A stretch of 64,000 bases of DNA, from positions 278,150 through 342,149 of the forward strand of contig NW_017804076.1 of the NCBI RefSeq assembly GCF_001625305.1, read 5' to 3'. Below the pieces are notes generated by a model. The model was given only the letters and a program-made list of their open reading frames with translations. It did not search any database and was not told where the DNA came from. Shown here piece after piece: positions 43,201 through 51,116 of this stretch; the first letter of the stretch is position 1; the number at the start of each line of letters is the position of its first letter. Source of the DNA: Branchiostoma belcheri. Taxonomy: Eukaryota; Chordata; Leptocardii; Amphioxiformes; Branchiostomatidae. Made by a program: the position numbers and the translations under genes.

Positions 43201-43721
43201 AAAATCAGCTTCAACAGTTCAAGATTTGACAACAAAATTTCACTATTTCTGTTTGAATTATAACTCCTTTTCTTTTATCACTTTTCTTTGAGTTTCCAAG
43301 ACAACCATCAGAAAGGAGAATTCAAATCTTAGATATGTATTTCTCCGAACAGCGGCTGAAAGCAAAGCTTTACTTGCCAGAATTCTGCATGCAGTTCCTA
43401 GAACTACTCTCAGCAGTGGCACAGCCAAGCCCTTTCACCAAAATGTCAGGATTAACATAAAATGACATTGACTGAACGTATAGCGCTGTACTCAGCGACG
43501 AAAAACATGAATAAATCCATTCATCAGTCAATTGCATGACCAGCGAACAAAGAAACAATACAATAAACATGCCATGTAAAGGCAAAAGATAATAAGTGAA
43601 ACCTATCAACGCTTTTATGATACAATCACAACACAACAATTAAATGTATCTTCTCGCTGGACTTTGTTTGTCAGTTGAACTTATAAACTTACCTTTCCAT
43701 TTTCAACTGTGACAACAACAT
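1119..43721 (-). CDS. COBL: Cordon-bleu (COBL/COBLL1) orthologue, ten-exon gene model
   Basis: Cordon-bleu proteins are cortical actin regulators; vertebrate COBL nucleates filaments through C-terminal WH2 domains and binds SH3 proteins through its KRAP motifs. The exons join with matching phases (2,2,0,1,1,0,1,1,1) into 634 residues. In order: KRARAPPPPP at 11-20; a segment around THMMDLLVQIC (91-101) matching the vertebrate MMDLLVELC region; the Cobl ubiquitin-like domain (FRLVVNLPQNQKTFVRVS and on, about 175-250); a basic patch (KKSLFSFGAFKNKRK, 314-328); KKRPPPPPP at 387-395; KRRAPPPPP at 478-486; an acidic stretch (EEEEEDEAV); and an acidic C-terminus. No WH2 domain is seen, which may mean that the gene continues left of the window by alternative splicing or that this form lacks WH2. 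The start could be ATG at 43721 or 43700. Orthology is secure; the two end exons are less so. Confidence 0.9.
2369..2611 (-). CDS. COBL: COBL exon 9: proline-rich and acidic
   Basis: The exon runs from GACCACAG to GCCA|GTAAGT, phase 1 to 1. It encodes YNTLPAKPPRPMSYAAPGDL, a PPPPDIPPPDVPPSPSP stretch and a Glu-rich tract (EEEEEDEAV). The composition suits the disordered middle of COBL proteins; no folded domain is visible. Confidence 0.85.
3124..3237 (-). CDS. COBL: COBL exon 8: third KRAP-like motif
   Basis: Acceptor CCCTACAG and donor AGAG|GTCATA bound 114 bp in phase 1 to 1. It encodes DSLTLPRSKRRAPPPPPGTR followed by an acidic linker (EVVDGDLYQDD). KRRAPPPPPG is nearly identical to the KKRRAPPPPG motif of vertebrate COBL. 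Confidence 0.92.
3350..3791 (+). repeat. TTATGCATAA-rich arm, left copy
   Basis: A 442-bp unit starting ACAGCCTCCAG, with a duplicated TTCCAGTTTAATTCCGGACT, then about 250 bp built from TTATGCATAATTATGCATAA with short spacers, ending TTTTCCAAGTTAC. An inverted copy is at 12217-12659. Both lie in the COBL intron between exons 7 and 8. The class is unknown. Confidence 0.9.
3847..3873 (+). repeat. (GTTT)n microsatellite
   Basis: Six GTTT units. Similar tracts are at 23568-23590 and 57925-57980. Confidence 0.8.
8051..8186. mobile_element. TAGCCTGG foldback, complex copy
   Basis: TAGCCTGGGTGCCAAACCCA pairs with two downstream inverted copies, ending AACAGGCTA (8150) and CCCAGGCTA (8186), so one end has been duplicated. 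A lone half-copy is at 7409-7446. No clean duplication was found. Confidence 0.65.
8437..8626. mobile_element. TTAA-type (piggyBac-like) MITE, copy A
   Basis: A 190-bp element flanked by TTAA, with imperfect terminal repeats (AGAGGGGCCTGGCAAG and CTTACGGGCCTCCT). The body is made of subrepeats around ACGCTCTACG and TACGTAG. Confidence 0.8.
9456..9870 (+). repeat. Diverged local duplication
   Basis: About 110 bp starting GGAAACACACTTCTCCAT occurs at 9456-9570 and again at 9758-9870, sharing the order AAGTACAGG, GGAAGGCC, GGCAGAG and AGAATGTGGAGA. The space between is unrelated. Confidence 0.6.
11347..11965 (+). pseudogene. Decayed reverse transcriptase of a second LINE type
   Basis: Pieces in shifting frames follow RT order: VTFVDLTCAFNTIGHGGLLH, AILAGTPQGGIL, FIIAINNLDSGIPPNVTPVK, DSVDSWANSYF, and a YKLLGVVV end. 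Stops and frameshifts occur throughout. A stray 3' end with GATACA repeats (about 11690-11745) interrupts it. Confidence 0.7.
12217..12659 (-). repeat. TTATGCATAA-rich arm, right inverted copy
   Basis: Reverse complement of the arm at 3350-3791 with the same boundaries (GTAACTTGGAAAA at left, GGAGGCTGTT at right) and nearly the same length. Outside these boundaries the two sites differ. Confidence 0.9.
12943..13354 (-). CDS. COBL: COBL exon 7: Ser/Pro-rich with central KRAP-like motif
   Basis: The exon starts after TTTCACAG in phase 0 and ends at TTCAG|GTAGAA. After a Ser/Thr/Pro-rich stretch it encodes ERRKKRPPPPPPGASKPG and then NRRKPAPRPPQ, both plausible SH3 ligands. The reading frame was fixed by the phases of the flanking exons; a competing open frame over the same DNA gives no family match. 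Confidence 0.9.
13355..16039. other. COBL intron 6
   Basis: No exon, RNA gene or classifiable transposon seen. A CG-rich patch at 15710-15850 (GGCCGG, GCGGCCGGC) is unexplained. A 33-bp motif at 15518 recurs at 63798. Confidence 0.5.
16040..16230 (-). CDS. COBL: COBL exon 6: basic patch before the proline-rich region
   Basis: The acceptor is TGTAGCAG and the donor TTT|GTAAGT. It encodes DPRFQPSPYKSPSRPVSAYD, then FKDKVKKSLFSFGAFKNKRK. The last part resembles the vertebrate COBL KKKFLGFFKVNKRS segment just after the ubiquitin-like domain, in the same order. Confidence 0.88.
17010..17122. mobile_element. TAGCCTGG foldback copy
   Basis: TAGCCTGGGTTCCATC and GATGGCACTCAGGCTA are inverted ends about 110 bp apart, with a second inner pair (GCTCCCATACT and AGTATGGGAGC). 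It is in a COBL intron. Confidence 0.65.
17325..17375 (-). CDS. COBL: COBL exon 5: 51-bp linker exon
   Basis: This small exon (17 codons, phase 1 to 1) lies between CTCCAAG and GAAG|GTACTA. It reads LPLPTFYAVGGETDHE between split D and G codons. No homology was used; the assignment rests on splice sites and on phases that fit both neighbours. Because it is phase-neutral it could be a cassette exon. Confidence 0.7.
18227..18455 (-). CDS. COBL: COBL exon 4: Cobl ubiquitin-like domain
   Basis: The acceptor is TCTTTCCAG and the donor CCAG|GTAAAT. The translation begins RTFRLVVNLPQNQKTFVRVS and contains LYPVICEKCNMDPARFALRE, which lines up with vertebrate VRLVVNYLRTQKAVVRVS and ILPVICAKCEVSPEHV. 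This is the most diagnostic exon of the gene. Confidence 0.96.
18604..18822 (-). mobile_element. 3' end of a (TACAGA)n-tailed LINE
   Basis: The minus strand encodes VEWNWLSSSTVGASSLDSFK, the conserved WNxLP...SLxxFK C-terminus of CR1/L2-like reverse transcriptases, followed by a 3' UTR (GGTGTGTTACGCC, GCGGTTATACCGGC) and a TACAGA tail. The same 3' UTR motif is at 11690-11745 on the plus strand. Confidence 0.75.
19441..19693 (-). CDS. COBL: COBL exon 3: first ubiquitin-like segment
   Basis: The exon starts after a pyrimidine-rich CTTGCAG acceptor and ends at GAG|GTGAGC in phase 0. It encodes THMMDLLVQICAKYKRQYPG and PTEDGEIISYMPSTPIGRLP, matching the vertebrate COBL block from MMDLLVELC to NTLIGTL. 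It continues into a linker rich in K and P. Confidence 0.93.
19733..19937 (-). mobile_element. 3' end fragment of a (TGAG)n-tailed LINE
   Basis: On the minus strand it reads HGRPKKRWVDSIGEDVKSLK and on to DRCSWRAAIRPK, with a stop and then (TGAG)n. This is the same C-terminal block and tail as the element at 54951, but diverged. It abuts COBL exon 3 by 40 bp. Confidence 0.75.
20463..20702 (-). CDS. COBL: COBL exon 2: N-terminal KRAP-like motif and MNGN repeats
   Basis: Acceptor CCATAG precedes the exon and GTAACA follows it. It encodes KRARAPPPPPARKPHAK, a short run of MNGN/VNGN repeats, and a segment with GFVDLDVILPGGEIKTTKFM. The vertebrate protein has KARAPPPP at the same place, followed by a comparable DVTVVLPSG segment. 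Confidence 0.92.
21108..21187. mobile_element. Short TAGCCTGG foldback with 9-bp TSD
   Basis: An 80-bp element, TAGCCTGGTTACC to GGTGACCAGGCTA, flanked by TTGTCCTAT on both sides. The 9-bp length resembles Mutator-like elements. Confidence 0.8.
26232..28417. mobile_element. TA-type DNA transposon, non-autonomous, 2.2 kb
   Basis: Terminal inverted repeats of 26 bp start CCGTATTTATTCCAATAGCG and match exactly at both ends, flanked by TA. This is the signature of the Tc1/mariner-pogo superfamily. GGTGCGTACGTTAA recurs three times near the ends. The interior has no transposase-like frame. A second element (26832-27634) is inserted in it. Confidence 0.85.
26832..27634. mobile_element. TTAA-type (piggyBac-like) element nested in 26232-28417
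   Basis: An 803-bp element with perfect 22-bp terminal repeats beginning AGGAGTACTAACCTCCAGAA, flanked by TTAA on both sides. The similarity extends inward (CGGTGCTATATTCCG against CGGAAAATAGCACTT). It has no coding capacity and no relation to the MITEs at 8437 and 54394 beyond the target site. Confidence 0.88.
32463..32831. mobile_element. PIF/Harbinger-like MITE, copy 2
   Basis: A 369-bp diverged copy of the element at 193-569, flanked by TAA on both sides. The right inverted repeat is eroded (TTAGTATTGCC). It is in the long first COBL intron. Confidence 0.85.
37135..37919 (+). mobile_element. Helitron-like non-autonomous element, unit 1
   Basis: The 5' end has ATGGGTTCACCACA in a palindrome. 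Its inverse TGTGGTGAACCCAT is 37 bp from the 3' end. A hairpin (TTTGCTCCAAAGCAAA) lies 11 bases before a terminal CTAG followed by T. These are the marks of Helitron/Helentron derivatives. A 72-bp internal tandem duplication carries GCTGATTGGCTGTTGGG. No Rep/helicase frame is present. Confidence 0.65.
37920..38719 (+). mobile_element. Helitron-like element, unit 2
   Basis: Nearly identical to unit 1 and joined head-to-tail directly after its CTAGT. It ends with the same hairpin and CTAG (38716-38719). Confidence 0.65.
38720..39197 (+). mobile_element. Helitron-like element, unit 3 (5' truncated, cut by gap)
   Basis: Begins at TTAAATGGATTCAGC, lacking about 95 bp of the head, directly after the CTAG of unit 2, and runs into the assembly gap. 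The gap probably exists because of the array. Confidence 0.65.
39198..40050. other. Assembly gap
   Basis: A run of N. The array at 37135-39197 and MITE copy 3 abut it. Long frames spanning the Ns are artefacts. Confidence 1.
40051..40373. mobile_element. PIF/Harbinger-like MITE, copy 3 (left end in gap)
   Basis: Nearly identical to the element at 193-569, so probably recent. The left repeat is lost in the assembly gap. The right end GGTGTGGCC is followed by TTA. Confidence 0.85.
40930..41238. mobile_element. PIF/Harbinger-like MITE, copy 4
   Basis: A 309-bp copy with an internal deletion, flanked by TTA on both sides. It lies 560 bp from copy 3 in the same orientation. Confidence 0.85.
41701..41843. 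mobile_element. Foldback with CTCCAAGCAG ends
   Basis: CTCCAAGCAG at 41701 faces CTGCTTGGAG ending at 41843. The interior is unlike that of the copy at 51815, so only the ends define the family. Confidence 0.45.
42112..42333. mobile_element. Foldback with CTCCAAGCAGAT ends
   Basis: CTCCAAGCAGATATGGG at the left faces ACATCTGCTTGGA at the right, about 220 bp apart. Confidence 0.45.
43693..43721 (-). CDS. COBL: COBL coding exon 1
   Basis: This encodes MLLSQLKME plus two bases (AG) and ends at a consensus donor (GTAAGT at 43692-43687). An in-frame TGA lies upstream. The two leftover bases join the G of exon 2 to give the R that opens KRARAPPPPP. The exon is short, and assignment rests on the donor, the phase and the position of the upstream stop. 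The second ATG (43700) would give MERKRARAPP. Other first exons are possible in the 23-kb intron. Confidence 0.6.
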
Positions 43722-44485
43722 TTCTAGATTTACGGCAAGCAGAGGAAGCAAAGGGAAAAAGATGTTGCAGCTTCAGTGTCAAGATCAGTCTGAAATTTTT
43801 GATGATTATTTCTAAATATATAACACTGAAGCCGTACCCTGAAGTTTCACATCCATGTGCTAAAATGTTGTCCCTCCCAAAACATTATACAGGACCGCAT
43901 ACCGTGTCCACGCCAAAAACAAACAGTTGATCCACACCCTCTTACACTGTAACAACACGGAAGAGATTTTAACTCGCTCGAATGCCATCCTTGTTACAAT
44001 GTTACTTTTATGTCTGCTTGGATAGTAACTGGCATATTTTTGTCCAGAACTTGAAATGCATGTCTCTGGATGCATGTGTATGTGGGTAAGAGTCCAATAG
44101 GAAATTGTAGCTATTGTATAATACCGGTATGGATTTTTATTTGTTGTATAGATTGTCACCAGCTATAACTTGAAAAAAATACATATATAATCTATAAAGT
44201 TCCAAATATATATTATTGGACAGAAAGGGAAAGAGGTAATTCAGCCACTGGTATGCAGAAAAAATTATTTCAACTAAAGCCATGCCTTTAAATTTCTATC
44301 TGAAATGACCTCCATGCACCATGTTCTTGTCTGCATCTAATATTCCTCAGTGATAGTACCAAATGCATATTTTTCATAAGCACAATCAGCTACTATACAT
44401 ATATTTACAATAAAAATGCCTACATTTGGTAGCATCTTGGAAGAAGTGAATAAAGACAAACAATTCCATGACTTGGCATTCTGTC

Positions 44486-44879
44486 TAGGGGTGCATACCG
44501 GTTCACTGGACTTGGATCCGGACTTGTAAGAATGTTTAGGTTCAAGTCCAAAAAAACCTAAAAGTCAAGAACCGAGTCCGGACTTATTACCATAAAAGAC
44601 CATTTCACATACCCCTTTTGTTTCCAAACCACCTAAAACCTTCCGTACACTGCAAAATCTTTGCTGCAAAATGAAGAAAACATTGCCATCGGGCATTGTC
44701 AAGTACCGGCCTCCATGTTAGGTGGCCAAAGTTGCACCCAGACAACACTAAGATTGGCAACATGCAATTCTGTATGTTCCATGGGTTTAGGTCCGGACTT
44801 ACAAGTCCGGACCTGAACCTAAACCTCTGGACTCGAGTCCGGACCTAAACCTGAAAATTGGTTTAGGTATGCACCACTA
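44486..44879. mobile_element. hAT-type non-autonomous element with perfect 8-bp TSD
   Basis: The ends are TAGGGGTGCATACC and GGTATGCACCACTA, and ATTCTGTC flanks both sides (44478-44485, 44880-44887). The interior has inverted GTCCGGACTT/AAGTCCGGAC repeats. It lies 0.8 kb upstream of COBL exon 1. Confidence 0.88.
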
Positions 44880-44887
44880 ATTCTGTC

Positions 44888-47759
44888 CAAAATAGAGCTA
44901 AAAGCTGATGACAAAGCTAGAAATATCTGCTATTGTGACGCATGCGGGCATTCAGTCATGTCCCACCAGGGACTACTGAATATCCATTGTCCCAATCCCA
45001 ACAGATGGTCTACTTCTGATGACAACCAATTGTTCTATTGAAACTCATGATTGAAACTCCTTGATTGAAGTACTACTATTCTGAGTGTTAGTGAAGAGCA
45101 AGAAGTGTGTGTGTTTTTTTCATTCTTCAATTGAAACAGATTTTTTAAAAGCCATATTGATGATAAAAACTGCAACTATGCTTTTGGTTCATCAATTTTT
45201 CACAACACTTAAATTGTAATCTTCAAGACTTTCAACATTCCAGTATTTGTTGAAAATGTTATTAATTCTGAGTGTTGATGCAAGTGACTTTATAAACAAG
45301 TCTGAAGATTTTACATATAGCCTTTGTCAATGATAATGATTTGTCAAATGAACATAAATATAAAATGAAACACCCCTATACCTCTTTCAGACAACAGGAG
45401 ACCCTCCAGAGACATTCTATTTCTATACACTATAATACACAATCATACTAGCTTGTCTGAGGGTCAGCATGGGGGATCCTGGCAAATTTAGGTCAACTTA
45501 TCTGGGCCACATACCAATTCATTTTCTTAATTCTCAAACATTGTTACGCAAGAGGACAACATGATATGAGAGGTGTGATTATAACTTTAATCCCAGTACA
45601 TTCACTCCCGAGTAGAACTATATTCATCAAGGTTCAGACTACAATCCTGGTTTTTTTTTTACAGTTCAACATTAGTTCTAGGTGTGATTTAATGTCCAAG
45701 CAGAGGTTGGTAGAGAAAATTATGGCCTTCTTATCATATCCCCAATTTTCACTCCCATTTCTTTTTCTGCCGGAGGGAGGGTCTGCATGGGGGATCCTGG
45801 CAACTTTACTCTTCTTTCTACTCTTTCCAGACTCCTCCCAAAGCCTGGTAGAGGCTAGGGGTAATTAGGGTGGCCAGAGCTGTGTCTAATCCATATCACC
45901 CAGCAGGTGCACAGGAAGCACTGATTACAACAATCAGGAACAGGTGGCCGGCCCACTCCTGGTGTCACAACTACTTATCAGCTGACAGATCCCACCCCTG
46001 TCTATATCCTGTCAATCAAAATTATCAGCCAATGGTGCAAAGTTGTCAATCATTTCATTATGGAGACAACGCCTTATCTTGTGATAAAAGTCTCAAACTC
46101 GCAGTTTTATCCTAAAGCTTTTGTTTATAAAAACACTATTGATGTGATAGCCAAACAATGTGGTAATTACACTAAAACGGGCAACATCAGTTGTTACTAA
46201 TGCTAAAGTACTAGTAGTCAAGTGTCCAGTATGTAAACTGTTAATGCCTTTTTTGACATTCGGAGCACTTCAGAATAAAAACAGTGTCATCTGCAAGGGT
46301 CCAGAGGTATTTAGCTTAGGGGGTAAAGGATCTGGCAGTGCTACTGGTAGCTGAAAAAAGGTTGGTTTTGAAAAGAGTATTTCATGTGAAGAAAAGTCGC
46401 ATCGTACTAACAAATGTATGTACTAGCCACACACAGCTACTACCTGGTATGTGACATTATTTGGGCTACAGCAAATGATGCATGACATCAACCAAAATCA
46501 ATGTAAATCATGTAAATGTTACGGTCGCTGCAGTAACTTTGAAAGGACAAAAGAAGTACAAACCCAGATCCCATTAACTTAAGTACAAAGGTCAAAGGTG
46601 TGGCAATTTTCTCAAGATGACGTAAAATGCACTTACAGTTAGCAACCTAACCCACTTTTCATAACCTATCTATGAACATAGTACCTGTATCAAAATAGCA
46701 AATATCAGACTAGCAGGAGCCTGACAGATAATGTTATAATGTTTAAAAAATCATCTAAAAAAAAAGTAGCCTCTGTTGTATCAAGTATAAACCTTTAACC
46801 TCGTTGGTTGTACTTGCATGTACATAATGGTAATGGTTAACCACTAATAGATACAGAGAATACACATCCTGTATTTATGACGTGCTACATATGTTGACTT
46901 CCTGTACTTGACCAGGGGAACTCCCCCACTCAACTCGCTCATCGATCCTAACATTCTGCTACAGTACAAATGTTCATGTAGATATGACTTTTGATAATCA
47001 CAGGGTTATAGGGCTTGGATATTATAACGTTTATATGTCACTTTTCAACTGTGACAGCTGTGAAGGCATTGCCTGGGTGCCATGTGAGTTGGTTTACCGT
47101 AGTTCCCATACTCGCTTCTTTGCAAGCCGCGGTAAAACAACCATGTAACAGTTACCAGAATGGCACCCAGGCTACCTGAGGCAAACTTTATATCAAACCC
47201 CACCCACATACCTTAACACGTACCCAAGGCCATAACTATTCATGATTAAATTTGTTTGAGTTAGACCAGATTTAAGGTTTATCTTTCATTAAGGTTGAAG
47301 CTAAGGAACACAAGATGGGAGACGTAAGAAGGGGTTTACCACTAAGGTATCAAGTATCACATATAAATAACTGTAACGTTATCCTGCAACAATTCATTTC
47401 AAACTTGTTGTTGTGTTTGAAATTGACAAGCTTACAAGTCTCGATCTTGACCAGTGTAAGCTTTCAAACTTAAGTCGCACCTGGAGTCTTGATGTATGTC
47501 TTAAAGGATGAGTTGAGAGTCTTGAGACAGGTGATCACAAATAAAACACCTGTCGAGAGTGAACTTGGCCACTCAGGTAACGGTATACCGGAACACCTGT
47601 ACATTATTGTCAACACCACAATGCCGCATTCCTACAATTCTTTGCACCATCCGCAATATCCTGTCCTACATTTTTTTTTCTTTTTAACAATAGATTGGCT
47701 TACCTTGGTACAACGGGGGCTTCCATGTTTCAATATGATTCCGCTACAAGTTGTGGATA
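44888..47759. other. COBL-YAE1 intergenic region
   Basis: No gene supported. It contains a lone CTCCAAGCAG-like end at 45694 and the foldback at 47070. Confidence 0.5.
47070..47174. mobile_element. TAGCCTGG-type foldback copy
   Basis: TGCCTGGGTGCCATG and GAATGGCACCCAGGCTA are inverted about 100 bp apart, with inner GGTTTTACC/GGTAAAAC-like pairing. No duplication was recognised. Confidence 0.6.
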
Positions 47760-48260
47760 TCCGGGATGTATTATAACGGTCTTTATCGTGCGTGTTCAGC
47801 AGTTTTCTGGGCGGTCCTCATACCGTGCTGGGTCCGGGAGAAATTCTGATGGTCCTTACGGTGTCTCCGAACCTTTTCCTCTCGTGCATGTGTCCTGACA
47901 GTAGTCCACGGAGCTTCTACGAGCCTGTTTCGTTAGAAGTACGCGGGAGGTGTCCCCACACGTCCGGGGTGGTCGAGGGAAGCAGTACCGGGTGTGCAGT
48001 CCACTAGTCCCCCCACACCGTACCGCTAGGAAATCACTTGTGTCGGTCCCACTTTGTTCTCCGTCGCGCCCCACCCAACGACTGAAAAATCTGGCCGCCA
48101 CAATATTCGTCGGATTTCTATACACCTAACACCCTTCCCCTTGCAGGGAAAAGCAGGGATATGGCTGGAACCGGCTGTAGCGCCGGGTTTGGTGAGATGA
48201 CGGTGGACTCGGCATGAAGCATAACTCGCTACGATGGCAACGTCTGTCCTGGGGGTGTCC
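47760..48260. promoter_or_regulatory. CpG-rich stretch, possible COBL/YAE1 promoter
   Basis: This is markedly richer in CG dinucleotides than the flanking DNA. It lies between the COBL first coding exon and divergent YAE1. It has open frames on both strands but none with family similarity, so a promoter or 5' UTR exon of COBL is more likely than a gene. Confidence 0.35.
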
Positions 48261-48498
48261 TCGATTAGGAGGTCTGCTAGGGGTCTTCATGAAGTTTTCC
48301 TGGATACTCCTTTATTTTTTTCCTTCCAATTTGTCGGTAAAACTCGATAAAAAGACCCAATATCTACCTAGAAAGAACTATTTACCATACAGGAGGTGGA
48401 ACGGGTTATCAACCCTTTACCGGAGGTGATAAAATTTCACGACGAAAAGATACTCAGGAAAACTACATTCATAGCCTCGTAAGTGATAGTACGTTGAT

Positions 48499-48665
48499 CA
48501 CGTGACCAGGTGTGTTTACGTTTTTAACTTGTTTTTGAAACTTACAGTTTATGAAAAGCAATCTCTTTTCAACAGATTTGAACACACGACCGATTGCAGG
48601 CCAGTGTAGGAAGCATGAGTATTCAACAGATGATGAATATGCAGAGAAGAAAATAATACCACGTG
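48499..48665. promoter_or_regulatory. Two CACGTG E-boxes upstream of YAE1
   Basis: CACGTG occurs at 48499-48504, inside TCACGTGACC which is one base from the CLEAR motif, and at 48660-48665. A half-CRE (ATGACGTT) and CAATATGGCCGCC, close to a YY1 site, follow 65-85 bp before the YAE1 ATG. The cluster suggests a promoter. Confidence 0.5.
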
Positions 48666-48749
48666 ATCAAATGACGTTTCCAATATGGCCGCCCCCTAAA
48701 AAATTAAAAATTTTCTTTTTCTTCAATTTATTTCGTCCTATGCCTCAAT

Positions 48750-48863
48750 ATGGCTTCTGCTTTTCCAGAAGACAGCCAAATGGATGATGTATTCGATGAA
48801 GAAACTGGAGAGGACGTGGTTCGGGCCAGAGACTTTGAGAGGATGAAAGAATCGCGTGTAAAA
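48750..48863 (+). CDS. YAE1: YAE1 exon 1
   Basis: Thirty-eight codons, ending RVK|GTCAGT in phase 0. The acidic N-terminus (SQMDDVFDEETGEDVV) carries the family's conserved DVFDEE block. The donor GTCAGT is not canonical beyond GT, but the next acceptor requires phase 0. Confidence 0.9.
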
Positions 48864-50650
48864 GTCAGTATTTCGTGAAGGGGGAGGGGGGCATAAAAGA
48901 ATGTGTAGTCTGCTAGCTATATATTTCAATGCCATTCACGACAATTAGTCTACTGCTGCATGACTGATATCATTTCTAGCATCTGCATGATGTAATTGTT
49001 TCAGGCCTTGACTTATATAACTGACTTGTGGTCGTATTAGATGTAACATGTGTTTCCTTTTTGGAAATCTGACATTCCTAGTGTTGCATAATTATGTTAC
49101 ATACAAATCTAGTCAGGGTAAAGACTCCATGTTAACCCTTGTCCTGCAGAGCGCAAAATTTGTCGTTCTGCACATACAGTACCATCTATATAGCACCCTG
49201 GGGATATTTCTCGTGCAACGCATCACACCGCACCGAAACGCAACGAATGCGGAAGTAACTATGCCACTGCAGGGCAAAAAAAATTTGGGGGTCTATGATC
49301 TAATTAAGACATGAAATTATTGAAAAATATTGTGCCAGGAATGTCAGCAGGACAAGGGTTAAGGACATGTTAAAATAAGCGACAATCATTCTAGAGATCA
49401 TGATTGTAGTCTCTATCAACAGGAACTCTGATCACACATATACTATAACAGTTATATCATTTAATTTTTAACAACAAATGACCAATCACATAACGGTTTG
49501 CCCTTTTTCATAAAAAGCACTAAAATGATGCCACCATCCAATATTTCTCATTTGTTCTACCACTAATAATTTCACAGACATCATTATTTGTTTCTTGCCC
49601 TCACAGCAAGGCTACCGAGATGGGATGTCAGACGGACGACTGTCCTCCCTCCAGGAGGGGTTCAACAGGGGGTACAGTGAGGGGGTCGGCCAAACTCTGC
49701 AGCTCGCAAGACTCAGGGGGCTTCTTTGGTGAATACTTCACGTTTCACATTCTATTGTTACCAGCACAAGAACTCAGCTGCATATAAATACACATAAGGC
49801 ATGCATCAACCTGAGAGTTACACATAACACAGCCTTGCAATGCAGCTTTTACACCTAGTCCAATGCAGCATGCCACAATGACATGTAACTTTTTGACCTC
49901 CACTTCAACTTTTGATCTGTATTAATTTTGAAATTGGAACCGTACTATTGAATGTCATTCATATTTTTCTCCACCACACTGATTGTGACATGTTTTGTTG
50001 TGTATATACATGTGTACTGGGCTCCCTTGAAATCAACCTTTAGTTTAAATTAGAATCAAGTCAAAGCAGCTACCAAGTTGTCTCACCAAAGTACATGTAT
50101 GTGTGAGTCCCAAATAAAGACAGATACAAACTCTAGGCCAGAAAGGTATGTTCAAAAGTCTGACAGGAAGAAAATAATAATTGTTAGCTAATCATATGTG
50201 TGTCAAGGCTATTTATGCAGCTGTTTTCTGTTGATTAGATGATAAAATATGACATTGATCTGTTGACTCTTGTTTTTCAGTGGTCTTCTGACATACCACA
50301 TGGCGAAGGAAGGCACCGCGTTTAGCGATCAGATCGTGAGTGCAATCAAGCTGCTGATCATGGAGCTGTCCTCCGTGGAGAACACAGGGCTAGACTCGCA
50401 ATCCCATGGTGCATCAGGCATGGCTGACGACCTGGCCCTGGAGATGCAAATGATGCAGCTTCAAACCGACCAATCAGGAGGCAGCTCTGAGGGAACTGGT
50501 CTGACCGGGTTGTCTCCAGAAGATGAGCAGAGGAGGAGACAAGAGATCGTGTTCCTGTCATTTCAAAGAAGATGTGCGGAGATCCTAAGAGCCATTGGAT
50601 GGGAGGATGGCTTGATCGAACAAATTCTGACGCTTCAAATTCCTCAATAG
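48750..50650 (+). CDS. YAE1: YAE1 (Yae1 domain-containing protein 1), three exons
   Basis: YAE1 with LTO1 forms an adaptor that brings the ABC ATPase ABCE1/Rli1 to the cytosolic iron-sulfur targeting complex. Three exons (phases 0, 2) give 201 residues. Exon 1 contains MDDVFDEETGED, matching the conserved DVFDEE segment of human YAE1. Exon 2 holds the family signature, glycine every fourth residue (G40, G44, G48, G56, G60, G64), then ARLRGLL, matching human GRLRGTL. The C-terminus EILRAIGWEDGLIEQILTLQ resembles the human terminal helix. The ATG at 48750 is in frame with this block. A second ATG ten bases upstream is in another frame. Confidence 0.94.
49607..49728 (+). CDS. YAE1: YAE1 exon 2: deca-GX3 motif
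   Basis: After CCCTCACAG it encodes QGYRDGMSDGRLSSLQEGFN and RGYSEGVGQTLQLARLRGLL, then TG|GTGAAT in phase 2. The regular GX3 spacing is the YAE1/LTO1 signature. Confidence 0.95.
50281..50650 (+). CDS. YAE1: YAE1 exon 3 with stop
   Basis: The exon starts directly after TTTTTCAG; one base completes the split Cys codon. It encodes GLLTYHMAKEGTAFSDQIVS, a low-conservation middle, and the C-terminal helix ending LQIPQ, with TAG at 50648-50650. Confidence 0.93.
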
Positions 50651-51116
50651 AATGTACAATCACAGACACAGTAAACTAAAAGATGTTCATTAATTTGTTA
50701 ATGAAGACATAATTTTGCTTCAGAAAGCTTTGCAGAAAGGCTAATACCTAATTTATTAAGGTATGTTTAAACACTGCCTGCCACGGCCAAAATGTTGAAA
50801 AGTCTGACTTGAATTTTTGGCTTGTATTACTAACGGGTATATATATATTATTTATTGCAGATTTGTATGCGCATATGCCAACAACTGTTTGCTTCACATA
50901 CTAGTAGTAACAAGATAGTATAAGGTTATTACCAGCAAAGAAGGAAATGAAGAAGAAATGATGATTATGGGACAGTAAAATATGTAAAATCTAGTTCTAC
51001 ATATTGTTAGCAATGCTTTGTGTATACATGTTGCATGAGTCTTGCATGCTATCAATTCACTGTATACTTCTTCAACAGAAAAAGAGTTTATATAATAATG
51101 TATTTAACAGTGTGAA

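Larger units (their letters stand above)
20703..43692. other. COBL intron 1, 23 kb
   Basis: Its mapped contents are the TAGCCTGG element at 21108, nested elements at 26232-28417, MITE copies 2-4, the Helitron-like array, the gap and two CTCCAAGCAG foldbacks. The stretches 21.2-26.2, 28.4-32.4, 32.9-37.1 and 42.4-43.6 kb show only AT-rich unique-looking DNA. Alternative first exons could be hidden here. Confidence 0.5.

Noticed and set aside
47856-48125. Open frames on both strands in the CpG-rich zone
   Set aside because: CpG-rich DNA has few stops; neither frame shows a family match, so no gene is called.
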